Below are positions 14,895 to 23,050 of a DNA stretch of 64,000 nucleotides, in pieces. The stretch comes from Pseudomonadota bacterium (GTDB lineage Bacteria; Desulfobacterota; Desulfovibrionia; Desulfovibrionales; Desulfovibrionaceae): NCBI GenBank assembly GCA_023411815.1, contig JAEYOJ010000045.1, positions 22,787-86,786 of the forward strand. The letters are read 5' to 3'. Each line of letters opens with the position of its first letter. Positions within the stretch are counted from its first letter, which is position 1. Made by a program: the position numbers and the translations under genes. The notes under the pieces are model-generated. The model was not told the origin of the DNA. It ran no database searches and saw nothing but the letters and a program-made list of their open reading frames with translations.

Positions 14895-16007
14895 TCAGGC
14901 GACATGCCGCTTCTCTTCCTCCTGTATGGTCGCGCCCATTCTTCGGAATGCGTCCACGACCGACTCGGTCGGCACATGGGTTACGCAGCCGCCCGGCCCG
15001 CCCAGGTCGGGATAGAGGCAATGTCCGGCGACGATGCACGCGGGCGGGCCGAATATCTCCCGCCGGCGCAGCGGGCAGTCCACGCCCGGTTCGACGGCGA
15101 TGCAGCCCGCATGGCGCGGCAGGTAGATGCGCGCGTCCGTGGGGCCGAACACGGCCAGGGCCGGCGTGCCCACCGAGGCGGCCATGTGCATCAGTCCGGT
15201 GTCGTTGCAAACCAGCGCCCGGCAGCGCGACAGGACGGCAGCCGTGATTCGCAGCGGCAGGCGGTCGGCCAAGCGAACCCTGTCCTGGCGGCGCATGGCC
15301 GCGAGAACGCGTTGCGCGGCCCTGGCCTCCGGTCCGGCCAGGATGAGCACGGGACAGTCCCGCTCGTCCACCACCATGTCGGCGACCCTGGCCAATCGCT
15401 CTTCGGGCCAGCGCTTGAGCGGCGAGGAAGCCACGGCGGACACGACCACGGCCTGATCGTCATCAGCCAGGCCCAGCCCGCGCAGGACAAGCGCGGCCTT
15501 CTCGCGCTCGTCCGCCTCCAGCACCAGACTCGGCCGGACGGCCGGACCAGCAGGGCCCATGTCCAGCCCCCAGCCACGGCGAATGTCCTCGATCACGGCA
15601 TCCTGCCCGCTGCCGTTACGGGCCAGAGTAGTCGGCAACGAGCCTTCTCCCGAATCCAGAAACAGCCCGCCACGCCGCCACAAGGCAAGGCGCACGCAGG
15701 CCACGGCGTGCGACACGTCCAGCACCGCGTCGAAGTTCCGCTCATCCAACCAGCGTTCCACCTTGGCGGTTATGGCCGCATCGCCATGATCTTCCCAGTG
15801 GCGCAGGCCGAAGCCCTGCACGTCCACGACATCGTCGACGCCTTGATTGCGCGCCACCAGTTCCGTGGCCGGGGCTGCGCCCAAGGCCGCGATGCGCGCC
15901 CGCGGAGCGGCGCGGCGCAAGGCCAGCAGGACCGGCGTCTCCATGACCACGTCGCCGATGCCGTAGCGCAGGCAGACCAGGATGCGCCGCAGGCCGGAAA
16001 AATCCAT
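14895..16007 (-). CDS. Glycosyltransferase family 9 (heptosyltransferase-like)
   Basis: A 370-residue GT-B enzyme resembling lipopolysaccharide heptosyltransferases. Visible marks are the N-terminal RRILVCLRYGIGDVVMETPV and the C-terminal donor-site block CNDTGLMHMAASVGTPALAV followed by FGPTD. It ends with a cysteine-containing stretch (GVDCPLRRREIFGPPACIVA) common to this family. ATG at 16007 is seven bases from the end of the upstream methyltransferase gene. It is the last gene of the eleven-gene glycan cluster, so it may add a heptose or another sugar to the same product. Long out-of-frame extension upstream of 16007 is a shadow. Confidence 0.88.
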   Translation of the reverse strand: MDFSGLRRILVCLRYGIGDVVMETPVLLALRRAAPRARIAALGAAPATELVARNQGVDDVVDVQGFGLRHWEDHGDAAITAKVERWLDERNFDAVLDVSHAVACVRLALWRRGGLFLDSGEGSLPTTLARNGSGQDAVIEDIRRGWGLDMGPAGPAVRPSLVLEADEREKAALVLRGLGLADDDQAVVVSAVASSPLKRWPEERLARVADMVVDERDCPVLILAGPEARAAQRVLAAMRRQDRVRLADRLPLRITAAVLSRCRALVCNDTGLMHMAASVGTPALAVFGPTDARIYLPRHAGCIAVEPGVDCPLRRREIFGPPACIVAGHCLYPDLGGPGGCVTHVPTESVVDAFRRMGATIQEEEKRHVA

Positions 16008-16014
16008 GGCCGCC

Positions 16015-16809
16015 CTACCCGCCTCCCGAAGCCGTGCGGCCCAGGACGGCCGCGAACTCCTCCTCGAAGCCCAGGCCCCTGCGCGCCTCGCCCTGGGGAT
16101 CGGGCTCGCAGAGCCAGACCTCCGCGCCCGGCCGGGCGACGACCTTGAGGGCGCGCGTGCGCAGGACGGCTTCCACGCAGGACGGGCTCGGCACCCACCA
16201 GTTGGTCGGATCGCCGGCCATGGCGTGCTCCACGAAGGCCATGCGCGGCCAGGCCTCGGAGGCCAGTTCGTCACGCCGGGCGAAAGGCAGGTCGGGCACC
16301 TCCGGCCCGTGCTCCGGGCCGGGCATGGTCAGGGTCTGGAAAGCCAGCAGTCGGCCGACCTTCTCGCGCACGATGTCCAGGGCCAGCAGGGGATAGCGCA
16401 GGTGGTAGAACACGCCCAGGAACAGCACCAGGTCGCAGGCTCCGGCCATGCGGGCCAGCTCGTAGACCTGCATGCGACGGAACTCGATGCGCCCGGCCAG
16501 GCCGTACACCCCGGCGGCCCAGGCGGCCTGGGACAGGTAGTGCGGGTTGGAGTCGATGGCCGTGACCCGCGCTCCGCGCCGGGCCAGCTCGAAGCTGTAG
16601 AAGCCCGCGTTGCAGCCGATGTCCAGGACGCTCCAGCCCGTCATGTCCTGGGGCAGCAGCGGAGCCAGCTCCTGCCACTTGTAGGCCGGGAAATCGCCCA
16701 GAAAATGGTCGGGCGCGGTCTGCGTGCCGTCCGGCAGGTGCAGGTTGTGGAACCAGGGCTGCATGCGGCCGGCCATGTCGGCCAGGCTGACTCGGGCGGT
16801 TTGGGCCAT
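16015..16809 (-). CDS. SAM-dependent methyltransferase of a glycan cluster
   Basis: A 264-residue class I methyltransferase. The SAM site is SVLDIGCNAGFYSFELARRG, followed by VTAIDSNPHYLSQAAWA and CDLVLFLGVFYHLRYPLLAL. It resembles, from memory, the TIGR04290 (Rta_06860-type) methyltransferases, which sit in conserved glycan-like clusters of unknown product. The substrate is therefore probably a sugar or sugar-lipid. ATG at 16809 has AAGGAGA upstream. It lies 74 bases after the phosphatase gene and seven before the GT9 gene, clearly in one operon. Confidence 0.85.
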   Translation of the reverse strand: MAQTARVSLADMAGRMQPWFHNLHLPDGTQTAPDHFLGDFPAYKWQELAPLLPQDMTGWSVLDIGCNAGFYSFELARRGARVTAIDSNPHYLSQAAWAAGVYGLAGRIEFRRMQVYELARMAGACDLVLFLGVFYHLRYPLLALDIVREKVGRLLAFQTLTMPGPEHGPEVPDLPFARRDELASEAWPRMAFVEHAMAGDPTNWWVPSPSCVEAVLRTRALKVVARPGAEVWLCEPDPQGEARRGLGFEEEFAAVLGRTASGGG

Positions 16810-16883
16810 GACGTCTCCTTGCCGCGACGGCGTGCGGCTTGCGGCCGCGCGAAGTGTCCGGGCACGAGCAGGTTGTTGGCGCA

Positions 16884-17489
16884 TCATGATACGGGCACTC
16901 CTCCTGTGTGGTTCAGGCAGCGCAGCTCCGCGCCCCACTCCTCCAGGGCCAGGACACTCACCGAGGCCGGCTCCAGGGCCATGCGCAGCACGAAATCCAA
17001 CGGCAGCCCCAAGAAGTGCATGAGCGCCGCGCGGATCGTGTCCGCATGGCTGACCAGGACCACCCGGCCTGCCGGATGTTCCTCGCGCAGGGCCAGCATG
17101 AGCCCGGCCACGCGCGCCTGAACCTCCAACATGGTCTCGCCGCCGGGAATGCGCGTGCCGCTGCGGAAACCGTTGAAGGCCTTCCAGCGCGGATCGCCCT
17201 CCAGTTCCGCGTAGCTCTTGCCCGTCCACTGCCCGTAATCCAGCTCGTTCAACTCCTGCCGGACATCCACGCGCACCCCGGCGGCCTCGGCCAGGGGCGC
17301 GGCGGTCTGCCGGGCGCGCTCCAGGGGGCTCGACAGCACGGCGGCCAGCCCGACTCCGCGCAACCGTTCGGCCAGCTCCCGCACCTCGCGCCGGCCCCGC
17401 TCGGTCAGCTCCACGCCCGCGTTCCGGCCGTTGATGGCCTTGCCCACGTTGTCGGCGTGACCGTGGCGCACCAGCAGGAACAAACTCAT
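16884..17489 (-). CDS. Histidine phosphatase (phosphoglycerate-mutase superfamily)
   Basis: A 201-residue cytoplasmic phosphatase. The catalytic motif is LVRHGHAD with the nucleophile His near residue 9. Further family residues are SSPLERARQTA (Arg), ELDYGQWTGKSYAEL and VSHADTIRAAL with the second catalytic His. In this setting it could dephosphorylate a sugar-phosphate intermediate, by analogy with GmhB-like or alpha-ribazole phosphatase steps, but the substrate cannot be read from sequence. ATG at 17489 overlaps the preceding stop codon as ATGA and has GAGG just upstream, so it is translationally coupled. Confidence 0.88.
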   Translation of the reverse strand: MSLFLLVRHGHADNVGKAINGRNAGVELTERGRREVRELAERLRGVGLAAVLSSPLERARQTAAPLAEAAGVRVDVRQELNELDYGQWTGKSYAELEGDPRWKAFNGFRSGTRIPGGETMLEVQARVAGLMLALREEHPAGRVVLVSHADTIRAALMHFLGLPLDFVLRMALEPASVSVLALEEWGAELRCLNHTGGVPVS

Positions 17490-18394
17490 GCGCACCTCTT
17501 CACGGCCCCGGCTCCGGCCGGCACGTAGCGATCCACGACCTGGGCCGCGAAATGGGCGAATTCGCCGGGGTCAACTGGCGGGCTCGTGTGGCAGGGCCGC
17601 TTGCCCCGCGAGGGCGGCGTGAAGCAGAGCGTGACCGTGACCTCGAACTCCTCCAGGGCCTCCATCTGCCGGTCGAACCAGCGCACGGCCTCGGGCCTGT
17701 GCCAGTCGGCCCAGCTGATGCCCGTGCGCAGCCGGCGCACCCCGAGCCTGCGCAGCCACTCGACGGCCGGCTCCAGGCGGTGGTCCTCGAAGTGGAACCA
17801 CTGGGCGATGCCCAGCTCCGGATCGAAATGGTCCAGCGCGGGCTTGGGCGAGCCGTCGGCGCGGATCAGGCCCATGTGGAAATGGCGGTAGTAGGAGCTA
17901 CCCTCGCTCTCCTTGTGGCGCGTGGTGGCCTCCCAGGCCGGCGGCAGGTCGAACAGGCTGTACCAGAAGATCCGCTCGGCCTTTCCGCGCAGCAGCTCGG
18001 CCGTGCGCCTGAGTCCGAATGACTGCACCTCGTAGGCCCCGAAGGTGGACACGCCCACTTCCGTGACCCAGACCGGTTTGCCGGTCAGCTCGGCGACCTC
18101 GCGCACCTTGTCCGGCCACTCGTCGATCATCCAGTGGTTCCAGTCCAAGGGGAAACCATGCACGGCCACGGCGTCCACCGCGTCCAGCACTCCAAAGGCG
18201 GCCAGCCTGCGCAGAAACTGCGGATCGATGGGCGAGATGCCGCCCAGGACCTGGGTCAGCCCAGGGCGCACGTCACGCATGGCTTGCGAGGCCAGCAGCG
18301 CCATGTCCGCAAACTCCCGCCACTCCGGATCCATGAGGAAATCCCAGTGCGAGAGGTTGTTGGGCTCGTTCCAGATCTTGACCGCTTCAACCAT
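17486..18394 (-). CDS. Glycoside-hydrolase-like protein with an apparently circularly permuted TIM barrel
   Basis: A 302-residue protein resembling clan GH-A glycosidases. It begins directly at the strand-4 motif VKIWNEPN (acid/base candidate Glu10). The strand-7 motif PVWVTEVGVST follows with nucleophile candidate Glu112, then RIFWYSLFD and HMGLIRADGSPKPAL, which normally end such proteins. After that comes a segment (about 192-292) that looks like the usual beginning of the barrel: WLRRLGVRRLRTGISWADW, VTVTLCFTPPSRG and FAHFAAQVVDRY. In ordinary family members this third segment leads straight into the WNEPN strand. The start ATG at 18394 has GGGAGA upstream, and the frame ends in an ATGA overlap, so the order is not a simple truncation. 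No signal peptide is present, so it would act in the cytoplasm. Activity is unproven. Confidence 0.75.
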   Translation of the reverse strand: MVEAVKIWNEPNNLSHWDFLMDPEWREFADMALLASQAMRDVRPGLTQVLGGISPIDPQFLRRLAAFGVLDAVDAVAVHGFPLDWNHWMIDEWPDKVREVAELTGKPVWVTEVGVSTFGAYEVQSFGLRRTAELLRGKAERIFWYSLFDLPPAWEATTRHKESEGSSYYRHFHMGLIRADGSPKPALDHFDPELGIAQWFHFEDHRLEPAVEWLRRLGVRRLRTGISWADWHRPEAVRWFDRQMEALEEFEVTVTLCFTPPSRGKRPCHTSPPVDPGEFAHFAAQVVDRYVPAGAGAVKRCA

Positions 18395-18405
18395 GCATTC
18401 TCCCT

Positions 18406-19500
18406 TCAGCTGGCTTTGTGCAGAGGGTGCTGCCCGTCCCGCCCGGCGGCCTCTTCGGCGTAGGCCATGAGTTCCCGCGCCCGCGCGTCGGCCGTGTGCG
18501 CCTCCATGACCCTGGCCCTGGCCGCCCGGCCCAGCCGGCTGCGCTCGGGCTCGCTCGTGTGCGCCAGGCAGTCGGCGACTTCCTTGGCCGAGGAGGCCAC
18601 GACGATCTCCTCGCCGGGCCGGAAAAAGCCGTCCAGCCCGTCCCACCAGTCGCTGACCACGGGCGTGCCGCAGGCCCCGGCCTCGAACAGGCGGATGCTC
18701 GGCGACCATCCCGCCGCGACCATGTCCGCGCGGGTCAGGTTGAGCGTGAAACGCTGCGCCGCGTAGAAGCCGGGATGCTCGGGCGGCGGCAGGTGCTCCA
18801 CGCGCGCCACGTTGCCCGGCCAGGCGATGTCCTTGGGGTACTGCGGCCCGGCCACCACGAAGCGCCTGTCGGCCAGGCTGCGGGCGGGTTCCAGCATGAG
18901 CCGCGCGAGCGCCGGCTGGCGCGTGGGGCAGTAGGTGCCCAGGTAGCCCAGGTCCCATTGCGGGGCGCGGCGCACCGGATAGTAGTTGCGCGGGTCCACG
19001 CTGCAGTACAGCGGCCGGGCCATGGGCGAGCCGAACTCCTCTTCCAGGCGCGTGAGCGTCGGCCCGCCGGTGAAGGACAAATACAGGTCGTAGGCCGGAA
19101 CGAGCGACGCATCCAGGTAGGCGCAGTCGCCGCGCGCCAGGGCGGCCAGGGTCACGGGCGTGTCGATGTCGTAGAAGGCCCGCACGCCGCGCGCGGTGTC
19201 GAGCACGAAGCGGCCCACCTGCGCGCCCTTGGGCACGTAGGAGCCCACGATGACCAGGTCGGCCTCGCGCACGGCCTGCACGTGTCGCTGCGGCAGGTCC
19301 TTGAGCCGCCTGTAAAGCACTGTCTCGCAGAAGGGCGGCGCGGGCAGGTCGCGGTTGCCGGCGTACCAGGGCGCGTCGCGCTCCAGGAACAGCACGCGGT
19401 GGCCGCGCGAGGCCAGGGCGCGCGCCAGGCCGCGATAGGTCACGGCATGGCCGTTGCCCCAGGAGGAGGTGATGGACAGGCCGAAGATGGCTATGCGCAT
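18406..19500 (-). CDS. Glycosyltransferase (CgeB-like, GT-B fold)
   Basis: A 364-residue protein, one of three related consecutive glycosyltransferases. It starts MRIAIFGLSITSSWGNGHAV, with the N-terminal Rossmann fold of GT-B enzymes. The C-terminal donor domain has TRADMVAAGWSPSIRLFEAG and ACGTPVVSDWWDGLDGFFRP, the pattern of the Glyco_trans_1_2 domain. ATG at 19500 has GGGAGG seven bases upstream and overlaps the end of the previous gene by ten bases. The donor and acceptor sugars are unknown. Confidence 0.85.
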   Translation of the reverse strand: MRIAIFGLSITSSWGNGHAVTYRGLARALASRGHRVLFLERDAPWYAGNRDLPAPPFCETVLYRRLKDLPQRHVQAVREADLVIVGSYVPKGAQVGRFVLDTARGVRAFYDIDTPVTLAALARGDCAYLDASLVPAYDLYLSFTGGPTLTRLEEEFGSPMARPLYCSVDPRNYYPVRRAPQWDLGYLGTYCPTRQPALARLMLEPARSLADRRFVVAGPQYPKDIAWPGNVARVEHLPPPEHPGFYAAQRFTLNLTRADMVAAGWSPSIRLFEAGACGTPVVSDWWDGLDGFFRPGEEIVVASSAKEVADCLAHTSEPERSRLGRAARARVMEAHTADARARELMAYAEEAAGRDGQHPLHKAS

Positions 19501-20585
19501 TGGGCGGCCTCCCGGTCCGTGATCTCGCCGCGCAGCAGCCAGTCGAGTCCGCGCGCCCGGCGGGCGTATGTGTGCTGGTCCATGGCCCGCTCCAGGGCCG
19601 CCAAGCCGATGACCCGGGCCTTGCGCGGCGAGAGGCCGGCCAGGATGTCGGCCACCTCCTCGCCGGAACCGGCCACGAGGATCTCGCGGCCCGGCTCGAA
19701 GAAATCTCCCACGCCCGTGAAGGCGTCCGTGATGATGCACGCCCCTGCGGCCGCGGCCTCGAAGACCCGCGTGGCCGGCGACCAGCCGGTCAGGGCCATG
19801 CTCTCGCGGTTGATGTTGAGCACGGCCAGGGCCGAGCAGTTCAGGGCGTTGTGGTCCGTGGTGTAGACGTGGCCCACCCAGCGCACGTTGGCCGGCATGG
19901 GCTTGTCGCCCCAGCCGTTGCCTCCCAGCAGGAAGTTCCGGCCCGGCAGGCGCTCGGCGGCTTTCAGGAAGAACTCCTCCACCCTGGTTTCGCGGTCGGG
20001 CAGCCGGTTGCCCAGGAAGCTCAGGTCGGCCCGGAAGCGGGCCTTGCAGCCCACGGGATGGTGGGTCTCGGGCGAGAACCCGTTGTAGATCGGCACGCAC
20101 AGCCGCGCGCCGAGCTTCTCGAAGGACTGCACCACGGGCTGGCCGCCGCCGTAGGTCAGCACCAGGTCATAGCGCGGCAGGTTGGCGCGCATGGCGTCGG
20201 CAGGATCGGAGGCGATGCGCGACAGGGTGGCCGGCGCGTCCACGTCCCAGTAGACCGCCAGGGTGGAAGGGGACCGAAGCCGCAGCACCTCGCGCTCCAG
20301 GTACTCGTCGAACACGCCCACCCCGCTGGCCTTGACGACCACGTCGGCCCCGGCGGCCTGCTCCAGGCAGGCTTCCACCCCGTCCTGCGTCGGCGGGTAG
20401 ACCACGACCCGCGCCCAGTGCGGGTCGTCCATGTCGCGATGCTGCTGGCGGCCGTAGGCGTCCGGCTCGTAGAAGGTCACGCGCCAGCCCAGGGCGTGCA
20501 GCTCGCGGATGAGCCCGCGGTAGTATGTGGCGGCCCCGTTCCAGTAGGCGGACACGAGGCTCGAACCGAAGAAGGCCATGTTCAT
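19491..20585 (-). CDS. Glycosyltransferase (CgeB-like, GT-B fold), second of three
   Basis: A 364-residue protein starting MNMAFFGSSLVSAYWNGAAT. The C-terminal domain reads LNINRESMALTGWSPATRVF then AAAAGACIITDAFTGVGDFF, parallel to the neighbouring paralogues, including the TGWSP-x-RVFEA core and a following acidic glycine-rich turn. It overlaps the upstream gene by four bases (ATGA) and the downstream gene by ten. The three paralogues probably add successive sugars to one carrier. Confidence 0.85.
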   Translation of the reverse strand: MNMAFFGSSLVSAYWNGAATYYRGLIRELHALGWRVTFYEPDAYGRQQHRDMDDPHWARVVVYPPTQDGVEACLEQAAGADVVVKASGVGVFDEYLEREVLRLRSPSTLAVYWDVDAPATLSRIASDPADAMRANLPRYDLVLTYGGGQPVVQSFEKLGARLCVPIYNGFSPETHHPVGCKARFRADLSFLGNRLPDRETRVEEFFLKAAERLPGRNFLLGGNGWGDKPMPANVRWVGHVYTTDHNALNCSALAVLNINRESMALTGWSPATRVFEAAAAGACIITDAFTGVGDFFEPGREILVAGSGEEVADILAGLSPRKARVIGLAALERAMDQHTYARRARGLDWLLRGEITDREAAQCA

Positions 20586-21715
20586 GCGTTTGCCTCCGTG
20601 GCGGTAATGGCGCGTGCGGCCCGGCTCTCCCGGCCCAGCCCGGCGCAGATGTCCAGCAGCTCGGCGGCCCTGTGGCCGCAGGTGTGCCGGGAGAGGATTC
20701 TCTCCAGGCCGCTGCGGGCCAGGGACTCGGACAGGTCCCGGTCGCAGAGCACCTCGCGCATCCTGAGCTCCATGTCCCGTCCGCAGCGGGCCTGCAGATA
20801 GTCATGGCCGGGTCGGAACAACCCCTCGACGTCGTCCCAGGGCGAGCACAGGAGCGGGATGCCGCAGGCCAGGGCCTCGAACACGCGGATGGTAGGAATG
20901 CCGGGGAGCTGGCGGGTGTAGAGCCGCCGGGGCACGTGCACGGTCATGCGGTGGGCAGCGAAGACCTCGGGCACGCGGTGGTTGGCCAGCCAGCCCATGT
21001 ACTGTGCGCCGGAGCGGCGCACGGCCAGCAACCCCTGCTCGGGGTAGCGCACGCCGTAAACGCGCGCGGACAGGCCCTGACAGCGCACGGGGCCGTACAG
21101 GAACTCGCGCAGCTCGTGGCTACGCTCGTCGTCTCCCCAGTTGCCCACGAACACGAGATCGCGCTCCCGGCGCAGCTCGGGCCTGGGCCGGAACAGCTCT
21201 GTGTCCGAGGCCTCGTGCCAGGTGTAGGCCCGGCCGCCCCAGCCCTGGCGCGCATAGACCTCGCGCAAGGCCTCGCCGAAGGCCAGCACGCCGTCGAAGC
21301 CCGACAGATCGAAGGCGGCCATGTCCTCGGGCTTGCTCACGGCCCGGTGGTGCGTGTCGTGGAAGAAGAGCAGGAAATTCCCGCCGCGCGAGCGCCTGCG
21401 CCCGATGCGGCCGGCCAGGGCCGGGTCGTTCCACTCGTGGACCAGCACCGCGTCCGCGCCGTCCAGGGCCTGGTCCAGATCGAGCGAGCCCTGATCGTAC
21501 TCCCGGGAGGCCATGCCGGGAAAGGCGCGGCGGAACTCGTCCTCCGCGAGGGGGTCCGTGTCGCGCATGTTCGCGCGGCTCCAGCCGCCCGCCGGCTCGT
21601 AGACCCGGACCTCATGGCCCAGGCCGGTCAGGGAGCGCACGAGTCCGCGCAGGAAATGGGCGTTGCCGTGGTTCCAGCAGGAAACCAGCGAATGGTAGAA
21701 GAGCACGAAGCGCAC
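20582..21715 (-). CDS. Glycosyltransferase (CgeB-like, GT-B fold), first of three
   Basis: A 377-residue protein. I chose GTG at 21715 because the product then starts VRFVLFYHSLVSCWNHGNAH, aligned with its two paralogues, and because it lies one base after the previous stop codon with a G-rich site in front; the frame is open to 21859 only as a shadow. The donor domain shows GIPTIRVFEALACGIPLLCS and SPWDDVEGLFRPGHDYL. It also has HDTHHR and a WGDDERSHELREFLYG block. It overlaps the next gene by four bases. Confidence 0.83.
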   Translation of the reverse strand: MRFVLFYHSLVSCWNHGNAHFLRGLVRSLTGLGHEVRVYEPAGGWSRANMRDTDPLAEDEFRRAFPGMASREYDQGSLDLDQALDGADAVLVHEWNDPALAGRIGRRRSRGGNFLLFFHDTHHRAVSKPEDMAAFDLSGFDGVLAFGEALREVYARQGWGGRAYTWHEASDTELFRPRPELRRERDLVFVGNWGDDERSHELREFLYGPVRCQGLSARVYGVRYPEQGLLAVRRSGAQYMGWLANHRVPEVFAAHRMTVHVPRRLYTRQLPGIPTIRVFEALACGIPLLCSPWDDVEGLFRPGHDYLQARCGRDMELRMREVLCDRDLSESLARSGLERILSRHTCGHRAAELLDICAGLGRESRAARAITATEANA

Positions 21716-21716
21716 G

Positions 21717-22910
21717 TCAGGCCCCCTGAGCCAGGGCCAGCGGCCCCTGTCCCGAATCGCCGGGGCCCTGGTCGTCGGGCCCGACTTCGTCGGAGGAGGC
21801 CTGCTCGATGTCGATGAGCCCCAATCCTTCCCCAACCATGAGGTTGTAGACCGACGCATAGCGCAGGGCCATGCGCTCCGCGCTCATGGCCAGGGCCCTG
21901 GCGCGGGCCTCGCGGGCCAGCCGGGAGCGCAGCCCCTTGCGGATCATGAGCAGGGTCAGGGCGTTGCGCAGCTCCTTGGGGTCGTCCGGGTCCACGAACA
22001 GGGCCGCGCCGTGCCACAGCTCACGCATGCTGCCGATGTCGCCCAGCACCAGGGCGCAGCCGCACATGGCCGCTTCGAGCACGGTCAGGCCGAAAGGCTC
22101 GTAGCGCGCCGGCAGGCAGTAGATGGAGGCCTCGGCCATGTGCCTGGCCAGGGTCGCGCGCGGCAGGAAGCCCAGGTACTCGGCGTTCACGGGCCTGCAG
22201 GATTGGCCGCAGGGGTGGCGCCACTCGCCGGCTATGCGCACGGGCCAGGCCAGGTTGCTGGCGGCCTTGTCCAGGCTGGCCACGTTCTTGGCCTCGTCCC
22301 ACACGCGTCCGGCGCCGAGCACCAACGGCTTCTTGCGGCCGGGCGTGAACAGGGCCGGGTCGCAGCCGTTGCGGATGACGATGGCCGGAGCCGATCGGCC
22401 GTACAGGCCGTGGATGGTGCGCAGCATGTGGCGCGTGGGCGCGGCCACGGCGTCGGCCCCCAGCAGACCCCGCTTGACCAGCTCGGCGTAGCCCAGCCAG
22501 TGCTTGGGAGCCATGCGCCCCTTGACCGCCAGCCACCAGGACAGCACGCACGAATGGGCCACCACGAGGCAGGGCGCCTTCCAGGGCAGGCAGCCGTGGG
22601 CGTAGTTGTTCAGGTGGATCAGGCTGGGTTTGGTCACGGCCTCCAGGTCCAGCAGCCATTCACCGGCGCGCGCCGCGTCGGCCGTACCGCCCTCCATCCA
22701 CTCCAGCCTGAAGTCTCCGTGGTGCAGGTCCAGGCCGGCGATGGACTCGGCCTCGGCGCGCCGCGCGGGAGACAGGCTGCCCATGGCCGCCAGGGTCACG
22801 CGCACGCCGAGCCTTGCCAGGCCCCGCGCCAGGTCCAGGCAGTAGTCCCAGACGCCGCCCACGGCATCGGTGGTCATGAGCACCCGCCGCACATTCCTCT
22901 TCCTGGTCAT
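21717..22910 (-). CDS. Glycosyltransferase family 4-like protein
   Basis: A 397-residue GT-B enzyme. N-terminal block RRVLMTTDAVGGVWDYCLDL; C-terminal retaining-GT signature SIYCLPARYEPFGLTVLEAA, which contains the E-x7-E donor-binding motif, followed by GCALVLGDIGSMRELW. The C-terminal 30 residues are Asp/Gly/Ser-rich and look disordered. ATG at 22910 has GGAGG upstream. It is separated from the radical SAM gene upstream by a 137-base gap filled with a family-B repeat, the only large gap in the cluster. Confidence 0.88.
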   Translation of the reverse strand: MTRKRNVRRVLMTTDAVGGVWDYCLDLARGLARLGVRVTLAAMGSLSPARRAEAESIAGLDLHHGDFRLEWMEGGTADAARAGEWLLDLEAVTKPSLIHLNNYAHGCLPWKAPCLVVAHSCVLSWWLAVKGRMAPKHWLGYAELVKRGLLGADAVAAPTRHMLRTIHGLYGRSAPAIVIRNGCDPALFTPGRKKPLVLGAGRVWDEAKNVASLDKAASNLAWPVRIAGEWRHPCGQSCRPVNAEYLGFLPRATLARHMAEASIYCLPARYEPFGLTVLEAAMCGCALVLGDIGSMRELWHGAALFVDPDDPKELRNALTLLMIRKGLRSRLAREARARALAMSAERMALRYASVYNLMVGEGLGLIDIEQASSDEVGPDDQGPGDSGQGPLALAQGA

Positions 22911-22927
22911 GCCGCCTCCAGCCAAAA

Positions 22928-23050
22928 CAGATTGCCTTCAAGACGCCCGCACCGGCGCCGACGGCGCAAGTGAGTTGCGCCAACGCCTATGCGGCGGCGA
23001 GCCAAGCCGACGCAGGGCCTGCAGAGCCTTTTCAAAAGCAAGATACTCTA
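22928..23050. repeat. Family-B intergenic element, copy 2, inside the glycan operon
   Basis: Reads CAGATTGCCTTCAAGACGCC, then a GGCGC-rich section, GGCGCAAGTGAGTTGCGCC (a hairpin), ACGCCTATGCGGCGGCG, and ends CTTTTCAAAAGCAAGATACT with CTA. It aligns with 9201-9327. The terminal CTA is the reverse complement of the stop codon of the radical SAM gene. Its position means the eight downstream genes may be expressed at a different level from the three upstream genes. Confidence 0.65.
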
